From Avena insularis (lineage: Eukaryota > Streptophyta > Magnoliopsida > Poales > Poaceae), in assembly GCA_023614405.1 (NCBI GenBank), contig CM042697.1:464300744-464364743 (forward strand): a stretch of 64,000 nt of DNA. The letters run 5' to 3'. The translations under genes were made by a program, and so were the position numbers. Under the pieces are notes generated by a model. The model did no database searches. It was not told the origin of the DNA and saw only the letters and a list, made by a program, of their open reading frames with translations. Of this stretch, positions 21,568 to 32,282 are shown piece by piece. The stretch's first letter is position 1; each line of letters begins with the position of its first letter.

Positions 21568-23472
21568 ATGTCTAGGGACTCCGAGACCGAGGATGATTTC
21601 TATGAAGAATCCACGATAAGCCACCATGCCTATGTCTCCACAAGCATGGATAACATGATGGAGAACTACACTAACAATGGCTCCACATGCTTGGGTGACA
21701 TGGAGTGCTACAACAACAACGACTCCCCAAGCATGGGCGACTTCAAGAATGACAACGACAAGCTCCTCAAGTCGCACCAGCCAAGACGGAGCCTACACCT
21801 TGAGTGCGCCAAGGTCCACCATGAAATGGACAAGTTCGAGAGCGACCTCCACAACTTCAAGAAGGACATGGACGACGACTTCGACAAAACAATGAGCAGG
21901 GTCGCCAAGATTAACGATGCTTTGCCCTCATTACAACAACTCACCAAGAAGAGTGCCAAGGACAAGGGTCATCGTCGCGAACGTCATGTGGATGACCAAG
22001 TGCGCCACCTACACCAACCATCGGTAAGGCACGCCAATGACCTCAGTCGACACCGTCACAAGGCACCTTCAACTACTAGTGCCACCACCAAAATGGCACC
22101 AAGAGCAAGCCTTCGTCCATGCCATCAAGCTTCAACGACTACGCTTGCATTCGAAGACCTCATGAACGAGGAAAATGAAGACCTCTACTTCGCCAAGTTG
22201 GATAGCATGAGCCTACCTCCACCACTACTACAAGATGGCCACAAGACGGTCGAGCATGGGATTTTTCCTTCGACCATGGATGCAAGCAATGATGCCCATC
22301 TTATGGCATCCAACCTTGGAGGCGACAAGGTTAAGAATGGTGAGCATGGGATTTTCCCTTCACCAAAGGGGGCGCTTGGAGTTGAGGAAACCGAGCCTAT
22401 CCCCATATACTTGAGTGATGATGTGGTACAAATCCCATGTGAGTATGAGAGACACTTAGCCCACTTGAGTGAGAACAAGAGTGAGATGAGTGACTCCACC
22501 TTATGTGAGATTGAGTGCTTCCACTTGGAGGGCATGAGCGATACTCCTAGTGAGTTGAGAGTGGTAGTTGATAGGTCAAGTGAGACCATTTCGATTTCTA
22601 ACGACTTACACTCTACCTCTAGTGTGTTCTCTTATGTTGTGCTAGGTTCCATGAATGAAGACGCTCCAAGCTATGAAGCAATGATGCCTCAATTGGAGAA
22701 GATGTACATGGTGCACGAAGATGATGCTATGCCATGGCTACATCAAGAAAACGAAGTCGTCCACAAGGAGGCCACTACTTCCACAACACCCACTTCATAT
22801 GAGAGGTATGACCAAGGTAACAATAAGGGTGTTGATGATGCCATGATCCCACTAGTGGACATGATGAATTGTGAGGATATGCATGTTATGGATGATACTT
22901 GTGACATTACTTATGCTTCATCCATATTCCCATGTGATGCTTTGTGTTTGCATAATATTGATCATGTGGAATTGTTTGATTGCGATATCATTGCCATAAA
23001 CATGCCATGCTATGCATCTTGTGTGTATCCTCCAATTGCTTCAGACTTGCCTTGTCATGCTAGTCATTCAATTTCTCCCGTTGCTTGCGATAAGATGAAT
23101 GCTTGCTGTTTCACTTGTTTTGCTTGCAACAATATTGATTATATGCGTTATAATGAGATAGCCCCCATAGCTTTCTCAATTTTTGGATATTTTGATGATT
23201 GCCATGATAAGCATGTTCCCCACTTGCATACTCACCATGCATCTATTTCATACTTGATTGACACTAATGGTGATGTGCACAAGAAGAGATACGTCATGAT
23301 GGATGATGTGTATCTCTACCATGCACACACGTTCTCCCTTTTGTGTATGATGTGTGTAGGTACCTGCACTATAATGTCAACCTCGGTTGAGCACGAATTG
23401 ACAAAAAGAGCTCTAGAGAGCATTCCACAAGTACAAATGCTTACACGTCAACCTCTACCAACCATGTGTTGA
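21568..23472 (+). CDS. Hypothetical 634-aa protein of the non-autonomous retroelement
   Basis: Starts ATG at 21568 (MSRDSETEDDFYEEST) and is open for 634 codons, the longest intact frame in the element. I do not recognise a domain. Visible: an acidic, Asn/Ser-rich N-terminus; a charged, probably coiled-coil stretch around residues 75-130 (HEMDKFESDLHNFKKDMDDD); a His/Arg-rich basic patch; a repeated phrase (VEHGIFPS / GEHGIFPSP) near residues 227-265; and a C-terminal half unusually rich in Cys, Met, His and Asp. No RT, integrase or protease motif and no canonical zinc knuckle. It could be a much diverged gag-like protein or a spared non-coding frame. A short frame at 23466-23861 overlaps its end and runs into the LTR. 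Confidence 0.55.
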   Translation: MSRDSETEDDFYEESTISHHAYVSTSMDNMMENYTNNGSTCLGDMECYNNNDSPSMGDFKNDNDKLLKSHQPRRSLHLECAKVHHEMDKFESDLHNFKKDMDDDFDKTMSRVAKINDALPSLQQLTKKSAKDKGHRRERHVDDQVRHLHQPSVRHANDLSRHRHKAPSTTSATTKMAPRASLRPCHQASTTTLAFEDLMNEENEDLYFAKLDSMSLPPPLLQDGHKTVEHGIFPSTMDASNDAHLMASNLGGDKVKNGEHGIFPSPKGALGVEETEPIPIYLSDDVVQIPCEYERHLAHLSENKSEMSDSTLCEIECFHLEGMSDTPSELRVVVDRSSETISISNDLHSTSSVFSYVVLGSMNEDAPSYEAMMPQLEKMYMVHEDDAMPWLHQENEVVHKEATTSTTPTSYERYDQGNNKGVDDAMIPLVDMMNCEDMHVMDDTCDITYASSIFPCDALCLHNIDHVELFDCDIIAINMPCYASCVYPPIASDLPCHASHSISPVACDKMNACCFTCFACNNIDYMRYNEIAPIAFSIFGYFDDCHDKHVPHLHTHHASISYLIDTNGDVHKKRYVMMDDVYLYHAHTFSLLCMMCVGTCTIMSTSVEHELTKRALESIPQVQMLTRQPLPTMC

Positions 23473-23784
23473 CAAGAAGAACCGAAGAGAGTTACCTACG
23501 GCTATCCTTCATCGAGCTATCTATACAAGCTAAGGTGACTTCCTTCTACTTGAGGATTCATGATATAATGTTCATGAATTGGCTACGTTTTGAGTGTTGC
23601 TTCGCTTTTGTCATGAGCTTTGTAGGCTTCATGATGGGTGAAGGAACATTGAAGTGTTGTCAAGTCAATCTTCCCGAGGACGACTCTATGGTGAACCCCA
23701 GAATCAAGGATGTCCTTCGACCTCTTCTACTTTGTGATGAACACGGAGAGTCGAGGACGACTCTTTTTGAAGGGGGGGGGGAGA

Positions 23785-24794
23785 TGATGCAGCCCGACCT
23801 ACGGTCGTTACTACATCAAGGTCTCCAACTTACGCCAAGTCGTCATGGATTCCAAAGGTGAATCCGTTCCTCTATGCAAGCTCACTTCCTACCCTATTGA
23901 ATGGTATGCTACTTCATATTCCGTCACATATGCATGATAGGTTCACACCGACCAGTATGGAGGCAAGGGAGGAAGCCCGGAGCATCAAGCCCGACAAGAC
24001 GAAAGCTTGGAAGAGAAGGAGGAAGAAGATAGATTAGCAGCTGCCAGGTCCCGGCGGTACTACTGGGTCAGGAACCAGTACTACGGTCGTGGTACTCACG
24101 CCTCGATACGCTTCGCATCGACGGCTCAATCGACGCTCCAGACCATAGCGGTACTACCGGTCCTAGAGCGGTACTACCGGTGATGACCGGTACTACCGGT
24201 CCTAAGTCCGGTACTACCGGTCATGTATGTGCCTGCGTGCACCTGTTGGGCCACAACCCATGTATTCCCCTTTACTTACCTATTCGCCTAGTTTATCCCC
24301 AAACTACCCTTGTTTAGTGGCTGGCCTATAAATAGAGCCCCCACCCCTCATGTATCCCTTAGGCATAGATGATAGACTAAAGACAACCCCCATTGTGGAA
24401 TCTCTAGTTTTGCCTCATCCCCTTTACCAAGGGGACCGACTATCGTCACCAACCTCGATTGGACTTTGCATCACGCATCCATCGTTGAACAAGGCCTTGG
24501 AGTTCGGTGTCTCGTCTCCAAGTTGTCAAGACCCTCCAAAGGTGTTCTTCCCTCTCCGATGTGGATTTGAGGGAGCACGTTGACCGATCTTTCCTTGCGA
24601 GGATTCTATCGGACCGGTGGCCGCCGTTCGGGAGCAATCTGCCTTGTATCGTGTGTGTTCTGCGTGTGTTCATCGTGTTCTTCGCGAGGTGTGTGTTCGC
24701 TTCCGCTACCTTCTCCCTTTCCCCTCGCTTTCCCATCGATTTGACCACGAGATCCGTGAAGATCGGGCCACCCAAGAGGTTAACCCCTCCATCA
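23785..24794 (+). repeat. 3' LTR of the non-autonomous element
   Basis: 1,010 bases, TGATGCAGCC...CCCTCCATCA, following a polypurine tract. It carries an array of CGGTACTACCGG motifs at about 24050-24225, roughly 100-280 bases upstream of the TATA box. It is aligned with the 5' LTR throughout except in the array, where the two differ by substitutions and small gaps. Confidence 0.92.
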
Positions 24795-25078
24795 GACCGG
24801 TAGTACCGCCGGGACCTGGCAGCTGTTGATCTGTCTTCTTCCTCCTCCTCTTCCAAGCTTTCGTCTTGTCGGGCTTGATGCTCCGGGCTTCCTCCCTTGC
24901 CTCCATACTGGTCGGTGTGAACCTATCATGCATATGTGACGGAGTATGAAGTAGCATACCATTCAATAGGGTAGGAAGTGAGCTTGCATAGAGGAACGGA
25001 TTCACCTTTGGAATCCATGACGACTTGGCGTAAGTTGGAGACCTTGATGTAGTAACGACCGTAGGTCGGGCTGCATCA
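24795..25078 (-). repeat. Inverted partial LTR at the right end of the non-autonomous element
   Basis: 284 bases that, read on the minus strand from 25078, reproduce the first part of the LTR (TGATGCAGCCCGACCTACGG at the end, then the same sequence down to the first GGTACTACC motifs). It directly abuts the 3' LTR end CATCA at 24794, and the target duplication TATCT follows. At variable sites it agrees sometimes with one LTR and sometimes with the other, so it is not a recent copy of either. Confidence 0.92.
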
Positions 25079-25083
25079 TATCT

Positions 25084-25201
25084 GCTGAAGGGTGGCTAGG
25101 TTGGCTTGATGTTCCGCTCTTTCAGCTTCACGGTCAGAAGTCAACATTTGTAGAATCTGCAACATCGGGTCCAGGGATGAACCACTTCCTCCACGTGGCA
25201 T
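25084..25201 (-). pseudogene. 5' end of the Gypsy gag, separated by the nested element
   Basis: ATG at 25201 on the minus strand, reading MPRGGSGSSLDPMLQILQ and continuing as an amphipathic Glu/Arg/Gln-rich segment to the insertion at 25083, after which the frame resumes at 19119 (AQLAPTT). It fits as the gag N-terminus because the joined frame is open through the junction. Confidence 0.75.
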
Positions 25202-25436
25202 ATGAAGATTGAGATAGATCATGAGAAAAGAGGGAAATTTCTAAAGTTTTGGGTCTTTGAATTTTTTTTAAATTTTGACTCAGATTTTCTAGCAACTTTC
25301 TTTTTCATTCATTCATTCATAGCACACAGTACAACACACACCACAACAAAGAAAAACAGATGGTTTTAAGAACCATTCTGAGAACTACGATACAGTGGGA
25401 CCGAATACTACTCACTACGGTAGTGCTCAAGTGCTA

Positions 25437-26231
25437 CTACTCCTCAGAATCTGTGGCCTCAACATCCTCATCATCATCGATGAAGGCGAAATCATCCTCA
25501 TTGGTGAAGAAATCCATAGCCCGATCCTCTAGAAAATCATCGTCATCGCTGAGATAGGAGTAAGGGTCTCCACGAAGATCCTCTCCGGCATTCTCCCTTT
25601 CCTCCAACTGCATGTCTCTCTCGTGGACGGTCTCCTCCAAAGATGAGATGCGGTGGTGAAGACGGGAAATGATACGCTCCTTCTTGTCGAGCTGACGGCG
25701 GCGAGACTTGCGATCCTTTGCTAGCATGGCGATGGTTTGGTCCTTCGTCTTGATGATGGCAGACTTGTGGTTGGAGTAGTCACGGCAGTTATCCAACTCT
25801 TGCTGATGATCGTACATCATGAAGCTAAGGTGGTCCAGTTGAGTCTTCAGCTCCGGGTGGTATGGGGCTTCTAGTGGTTATCCATTTGCATCACGCCTTG
25901 GGCAAAAATCAAAGAGAGTACCCTTGATCTGATTGATGCTCTGCCCACACAGACGGTAAAGAGCTTCCTTCATGGCCCTGGCAAGTCCATCGAGCCAGTT
26001 GTTCTCTCTTAAGGTAAACTGAATTCCTTCCGCAGTGGGAGGTTCAATCTTTCCTCTTAGACTTGCAACAATTAGCCACTGCATATCTTCTCCTCCTTGA
26101 TCATTGAGCTGACCTCCGAAGAACTCAGGGTGCGGACGCTCTAGAAGTTCCAAAAGCTGGTCCAAATCCCTCTCAAAGATAAGGTCTCCTCCATTCCCCA
26201 ACTGATAAAACTTGATGTACTTCACATCCAT
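25437..26231 (-). pseudogene. Extra reading frame upstream of gag in the chromovirus
   Basis: Between the 5' LTR and gag the minus strand has a frame of about 265 codons interrupted by one TAA (near 25876-25878). The N-terminal part (MDVKYIKFYQLGNGGDLIF, LLELLERPHPEFFGG, GLARAMKEALYRLCGQ) looks like a compact folded domain. The C-terminal part has a basic coiled-coil stretch (KKERIISRLHHRISSLEETV), then a very acidic tail (SDDDDFLEDR, DDDEDVEATDSEE). Gag and Pol lie elsewhere, so this is an additional element-encoded protein. I do not know its function. It is in the same transcript, upstream of gag. Confidence 0.65.
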
Positions 26232-26463
26232 CTATAAGAATAGAGGATGAGTAGGTTAGCAGAGTGATCAAGTGTGTCAAAATTTTATGTATTTTGCAAG
26301 AGTTTTTGAGCAACAGGAATTTTCATGAAAGAATCAAAGGGATAAGAATGAGAATAAGTTTTTTGTAAATATTTGTTTTCTTTGGTTTTGGAAACTAAGT
26401 TTTTGATTCAAACGTCCAATCTAACTAGGGTCTCTTATGGTCAGGATGGCTCTGATACCAACT

Positions 26464-29400
26464 TGTCAACACCCAGATCTTTAATCCCAGATGCATGTTA
26501 TGCCATACATCGCAATCCCAGGATTGCCATTTTGGCGAGACATAACAGAATTGGATACCATAGTACATCATCCATTACAAACGGTACATAAGTTCTTACA
26601 CAAATAGGGATGTCATGATCCAGTTCTTAATACAACATCAAGCAGCGGAATACGTAATAATAACGGTAGCGTAGGCGAAGCCATCTTCGGGGTCACAAGC
26701 AATGCTGACGATGGGAGATGATCCTAGTTGTCGTAACCTTCCTGGGGTCCATCCTCCAGGTACTCCTCTTCATAGTCTGGCCATGGGAATAGCCAGGGAC
26801 AAAGCCATGAGTACTCTTTAAGTACTCGCAAACTAGTACTAACAAGTACAAGGGTTTTTGGATAATAGGACACTAGGCTCTAAGGTTGTTTTGCAAAAGC
26901 CAGATTTATCTCTACTAAGTTCCAAATCTAGTCACAATTTTATAACTCCTAAGTGGGATCTTGTAAATCATGTCACAACTCTGTTATGGTCAAGTCAAAG
27001 TCTCAATTTATTTCACAAGTCATTTTGAAAACATCTGACGGGGGAACAGTATGGCCACTCCAACTGTCCATAATCATGAACGCTATTCAATAGTTTGACA
27101 CTGCGCAGATTGTACACTTTCACCACAACATTCGATACATCCGTCAGGAACAAATCCTGAATTTACCATACTCAGTATGCGGATAATCAATCCTAACCTT
27201 TCAATTACACGCCCTAGTATAAGTACCTCTCTTGTGAGTTTGGCCTCCCAACCATGACCAACTGTCATCTTGGGTACTGCACACGTGGACAATCTTCACA
27301 AGGTGGCCTCAGCTCAGACCTTGGCCGTGAGGGAACTAATACTAAGTTATATAAGTTTCTAGTCAAGCCCTACCCAATCTTTGGGTATTGTGGTTGTACG
27401 ATAAAATTGTAATGGTATCGCATCTAGACAACCATCAGTTTTATAAAGGTGTAAGGCTCCTGCCTCAACATTTTCATCACCAAAATCATTAGGTGTTCGG
27501 AAACACGTGTCTAAAACATTTCAATAGAATGATCCATCATTCCAAGGTTTTCATAACCATTTTCATCAAGTATTCCCATATAAAGTTGATCAAGTTTTAT
27601 GCTTATCACTAGCATCTATAAGTGGGGCTAAGTACTAATGAGGGGTGGTAGACTAGTGGAGTTTCAACCAAGTACAACCTTATGTCTGAGGATGATATCA
27701 AGGTTTCTAACTTAAGCCAAATTTTATTCTCTTTATGCAACCTTCACATATCTTTCTAGTATCTACCAATCTCTTAAGTAAACTCTAAGTAAGATCTTTG
27801 ATAAAGAAATAAAGTAAGAAGCTTGCAAGTAAAACTAGGATTGGTTCATCAAGTGAGTATGATCACATATGCTTAAGGCATATAGTAGGCATGGTAACAA
27901 GTAAGGGTTTGCTGGCACAATATCAGTATAAGCTTGCTAAATTGCAAGTGTTAGCTTGCAAGGTTACTGGCTTGCATTGGTCCACTTAGTTAGTAAAGCT
28001 TGCCTTGTGCAGAGCAGTGGTTGAAGTTCTCCTCGTCTTCTTCTTCGTAGAATCCTCCTTCCTCCTCGTATCCTTGGTCGGTACTAGCGTCTATGAATAA
28101 ATACGAGGTACACAATCACCAAACAATACTTAACTACTTGCAATCATCACACACAAGGGTCCTATAGATGATCTAACATCATCTCTAACATTACAAGATT
28201 AAGGCTTGGTTTAATTCCTTTTATCTTTAGAAAAGTAATTTCTACTCATTGAAAAACTACTTAAGATTTAATATTCTCCAAACCAAACATGGGATCATGT
28301 TGACACATGTCATCACCACATATTTTAGTCCATGGGAATATGATTTAAAGTGGTGTCACAATTTAATAAGGTTTTACCCTTTTATTTTAATTAAATAAAG
28401 TGACTAGAAATGCCTATGGGGCATTCTTTTATTTACTTGAACATTATTTCTGCAAGTCAACCTATATATTTTTATATATTCTGAAAGTTATGGTTAAATT
28501 TGATTTTTGAGAGTTGGAATCAACTCAAAAGCTATTATGGTTTTCATTTGAAAAATGTTTGAATGCAGAAAAGCTTGTGCCTTGTTATTTTTACCATGGG
28601 TGATCTACAGATCCAAATGACTTGAATCAAATGGGCTTGGATTCAGCATTTCCAGACCTTTCTAACAAAACTAGTTTCATTCAATTTGATGCTCTGAATC
28701 GACCTGGGTTGATTTTTGAAACTGGGTATAGAAGTGTGTTTGAAATTAAATGGAAAAGGTTTAATTCAAATAACTGGGCTGCGCGGGAAAAGTTAACGGG
28801 CCGGCCTGCTAAGCGTAGCGCTTCCACGGGCTGCTTAAGTGGTTGTCCCCACACGCCGCTGAGAGACAGGGAGTGCGGTATGGACGATGTGGGTCGTTGA
28901 TCTGATTCTAATCCAACTGGGAGTCATCGTCGATGTTGAGCAACGCCGGAGAGATGTAAACCTAAGCGCCGGCCTGAGGGTTGCTGGGGGCTCACCGTGT
29001 GTCTGGCGGTCATGAGGCGGGCGAACAACGAAGTCGACAACGGCGAACTCAGGGGTGGTCGCGGCAGCTCCTGGGGTGGACGAAATCGATGGCGCCCTTC
29101 TTCTCTAGAGGCGGCGGGCTCCAGTGAAATTCCGGCGATGCGCTGCTCGCCTTGCTCCGGGACTGAGGTGGGGTGGTTCTGGGTGAGAGAGGAGTGGAAT
29201 GGTGTGAAGAATTCGAGCGGGGGAGTCCTCTATTTATAGTCTCGACGGTGAGACCGAACGGCATGGGCGGGCGATGGTGGCGACATGGCTACGGGCTGCT
29301 AGTGGCATGGCCGGCAGTGGCGATCGCTTGGTGGTCTCCTGGCGATGCGCTACGACTTTAATGCGCGTGTAGGGGTAGTGCGGTTTGGTCTGGAACACGC

Positions 29401-30489
29401 GACGCTCTGCACGGCAGAGGCAGCGTCTTCGACGGCGAGCGGTGGCTGTGCGTCACGGGGTGGCGAACGGGGATGTCTGGCGGTCTCCTGGGAAGGTGGT
29501 GATCATGTATGCATGCGGCGAGGGTGGCGCGCGGTCTGGTTGCGTGGGAACGGTGCGTGCTCTGTGGCGCACGTCGGCATGGTCGGCAATGACGCACGGG
29601 CGCGTTCTGGCGGTTCTGCTCCGTCGCATGAGGTGGATGGTCGAGAGGGGGCGGTGAAGCATGGGCTACCTCCCAGACAAGGTTGGCACGGCTAGCTCTT
29701 CCTCTAGCCTGCTGTCCACACTGGGGTGACATGGGTGGCTTCGGCTGTTCACCATTGATGGCCTTGTCAAGCTTACAGTGGTGATAGGGATTAGTAAGGG
29801 TCGTTAGATGATCTACTAAGGCTAGTGGTGTCCATAAAGGGAACAAGTTAGGCTCAAAACAGTGTTTTGATTTTGCTAGATTTGTGTCTACAACCTGTTT
29901 GATGAAATGGCCGCATGAATTCAAGTTTTAAATTTTGAAAAGATTTTTGGTGGGTGTGCTAGATTGGTGCTGGTGAGTCTGCAGATGCTTGGGTTTTGAA
30001 AGTTGAGTTTGTTTGAGTGGTTTTTGAAAAAGTGGGATCTTCCCATATGATAAAGATTCAATTTTGAATTGTCATTTAAACTATGCATTTGAAAGTTTCT
30101 GGATGATCACAAAGTGGGCCTTGATACTTTGTTATGAGTACATTCAAGGGGTGCAAAGATCCAGAAAAGTTTCTGTTAAGTTTTGAAAGTTTGAGACAGC
30201 CAAAGTAGGCATGGGAGTTAATTTGGTCAAAATGACCATTCCCTTATTTTATTTGTTTTGATTTACTTGTCTTTAGGAAAAGTGTGGGAAATGTTTAGAT
30301 GATGTTTATTTCACCTAAGCATCCATTTACAAGCAATGGAACACATAAACAAGGTGGTTCAAAAGAATTCAAAATGGAATGCATACACATATGCATGCCT
30401 TCATAATTTTATTTGGAAAAGTTTTTGTTAACCCTAATTTTGAGGATTAGAGTTTAATGATCCAAGTTTAGTATTTTTGGGATGTTACA
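26464..30489 (-). repeat. 5' LTR of the Gypsy chromovirus
   Basis: About 4.03 kb, TGTCAACACCC...GGGATGTTACA on the plus strand. It is followed on the left (inner) side by spacer ACT and the primer site at 26448-26460. The minus-strand TATA box (TATAAATAG) is at 29230-29238, so the transcript leader inside the LTR would be about 2.7 kb. The outer edge carries the target copy ATCAT (30490-30494). Confidence 0.92.
29230..29238 (-). promoter_or_regulatory. TATA box of the chromovirus 5' LTR
   Basis: TATAAATAG on the minus strand in a GC-rich region, conserved at 13544-13552 in the other LTR. It is the best candidate for the promoter of the genomic RNA. Confidence 0.55.
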
Positions 30490-32282
30490 ATCATAGGATG
30501 GCGAACAATGTTGCAGGAGGAAGCTTTCCCTTTTGTCGCAACAAAAAGCCATTTTCCTTTTTCCGAGCATAAAAACGGACGGTTTTGTGAAGCAACCACC
30601 AAATGGCTAATTCAAAATACTACCACCACATTTTACAAAAATAGTAGACCACCTTATATGGACAATGTCCCAAAAGGGGGATCTTAAACCTTTCCGACCA
30701 CCTTTGGTGAAAAAGACAAATTCCTGCCGAATCGGCAGGAAGTGGATCAGACATGAACTACAGGTACATGATCAGATGCTCATGTTTTTTTAAAAAAGTC
30801 ATTTTTAGGTTCATGATATGCTATTTTATCAAAGATCCAATGCACATTTAGCGAGGCTCGGCCCCGAGCTAAGAATCTTCATGCCCGTCGTTCGACAAAG
30901 TTTGACGATAGTTTAAAACGGGCATAAAAAATTCAAAAACGATCGAAACAATGCGAAACCTTCGCGTGGTGTCATATTATGTGACATAGTTATAAGGAAA
31001 AATATCAAACTTGGTATATTGATTATGTCTCAAAAAAATCTTCACAAAATGACCTATCTCATTCGAGGTTTCTTCGCTTTCGGTTCAAATGACCAATGTT
31101 ATGGCTGGAATCAAGTTATAGTTTTTGATAATATGCACATATTGTGCATAGACATGCATCATGGGATGGCGAACAATGTTGCAGGAGGAAGATTTTCTTT
31201 TTGTCGCACCAAAAAGCCATTTTCCATTTTCTGAGCACAAAAAACGGACGGTTTTGTGAAGCAACCACCAAATGGCTAATTCAAAATGCTACCACCACAT
31301 TTTACAAACATACTATACCACCTTATATGGACAATGTCCCGACAGGGGGATCCGAAACCTTTCCGTCCACCTTTGGTGAAACAGACAAATTCCTGCCAAA
31401 TCGGTAGGAGGTGGGTCAGATATGAACTACAGGTACATGATCCGATACTCATGTTTTTTTTTACAAAAATCATTTTTAGGTTCACAATATGCTATTTTAT
31501 CAAATATCCAATGCAATTTTAGCGAGGCTTGGCCCCGAGCTAAGAATCTTCATGCCCGCGGTTTGACAAAGTTTGACGATAGTTTAAAACAGGCATAAAA
31601 AATTCAAAAACGATCGAAACAATGCGAAACCTTCGCGTGGTGTCATATTATGTGACAGAAGTTATAAGAAAAAATATCAAACATGATATATTGATTATGT
31701 CTCAAAAAAACCTTCACAAAATGACCTATCTCATTCAAGGTTTCTTGGCTTTCGGGTCAAATGACCAATGTTATGGCTAGAATCAAGGCATGGTTTGTGA
31801 TAATGTGCCCATATTATGCATACATATGCTTCATGGGATGGCGAACAATGTTGCAGGAGAAAGCTTTCCTTTTTGTCGCACCAAAAATCCATTTTCCATT
31901 TTCTGAGCAAAAAGGGGATTTTCTAAAGCAACCACCAAATACCTAATTCAAAAACGAAGGGTTTGTGATTAGTTGATATGGATATTATATTTGGATTCCT
32001 CTCATTTTTTGATCAATTTAGACATATTATTTGTCGAATTCCGATTACAGATTTAAAGATATTAATTATTCTATATTAAATAGAAAAATACAAAAAAGTA
32101 AAATTATTATATTTTTATTTGAATTCAATAATATTTTTACTTATTCATTAATGTTTACTTAAATAATTGTTTGTAATTTCAAAAAATACAAACATGTGAC
32201 ATGATGATATAAGAGTTAATAGGATTGATATCATAATATTGACAAAAATGTATGAATTACTTTGCGGAAATGGATTCTGAAG

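Larger units (their letters stand above)
19125..25078 (+). mobile_element. Non-autonomous LTR retrotransposon (LARD-like) with aberrant inverted right end
   Basis: Inserted in the Gypsy gag with a perfect 5-bp target duplication TATCT (19120-19124 and 25079-25083). Structure: LTR 19125-20125, spacer TC, primer site TGGTATCAGCAG (20128), leader, one long reading frame (21568-23472), polypurine tract (AGGGGGGGGGGAGA, 23771-23784), LTR 23785-24794, then 284 bases that are an inverted copy of the beginning of the LTR (24795-25078). Both outer ends therefore read TGATGCAGCCCGACC inward. There is no protease, RT, RNase H or integrase, so its movement must have been driven in trans. Confidence 0.9.
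10771..30489 (-). mobile_element. Tekay/Del-like Gypsy chromovirus with ~4-kb LTRs (contains a nested element)
   Basis: Complete at both ends: LTRs 10771-14670 and 26464-30489, and a 5-bp target duplication ATCAT (10766-10770 and 30490-30494). Minus-strand order: 5' LTR, primer site matching the initiator tRNA-Met 3' end (TGGTATCAGAGCC on the minus strand, 26448-26460), an extra reading frame, gag, protease, RT, RNase H, integrase, chromodomain, polypurine tract (14671-14687), 3' LTR. RT before integrase defines Gypsy. A chromodomain after integrase and very large LTRs point to the Tekay/Del branch. A 5,954-bp element interrupts gag at 19125-25078. Scattered stops make the copy non-autonomous, but the pol motifs are well kept. 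Confidence 0.92.
10516..31954. repeat. Tandem ~670-bp repeats inside the CACTA (2.6 copies, one split)
   Basis: Units start at ATAGTTTAAAACGGGC. Copy A is 10516-10770 continued at 30495-30907 (split by the Gypsy insertion, about 668 bp in total). Copy B is 30908-31578 (671 bp). Copy C is 31579-about 31954 (partial). All contain the recognisable blocks CGAAACCTTCGCGTGGTGT and GGATGGCGAACAATGTTGC. No open frame is conserved among the copies, so this is noncoding. The split proves that the repeat array existed before the Gypsy insertion. Confidence 0.9.

Noticed and set aside
23466..23861. Separate 131-codon gene after the 634-codon frame
   Set aside because: It overlaps the stop of the longer frame and runs across the polypurine tract into the LTR. 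At most it is a frameshifted extension.
30495..31954. CRISPR-like array
   Set aside because: Long tandem repeats with no spacers, in a plant transposon.
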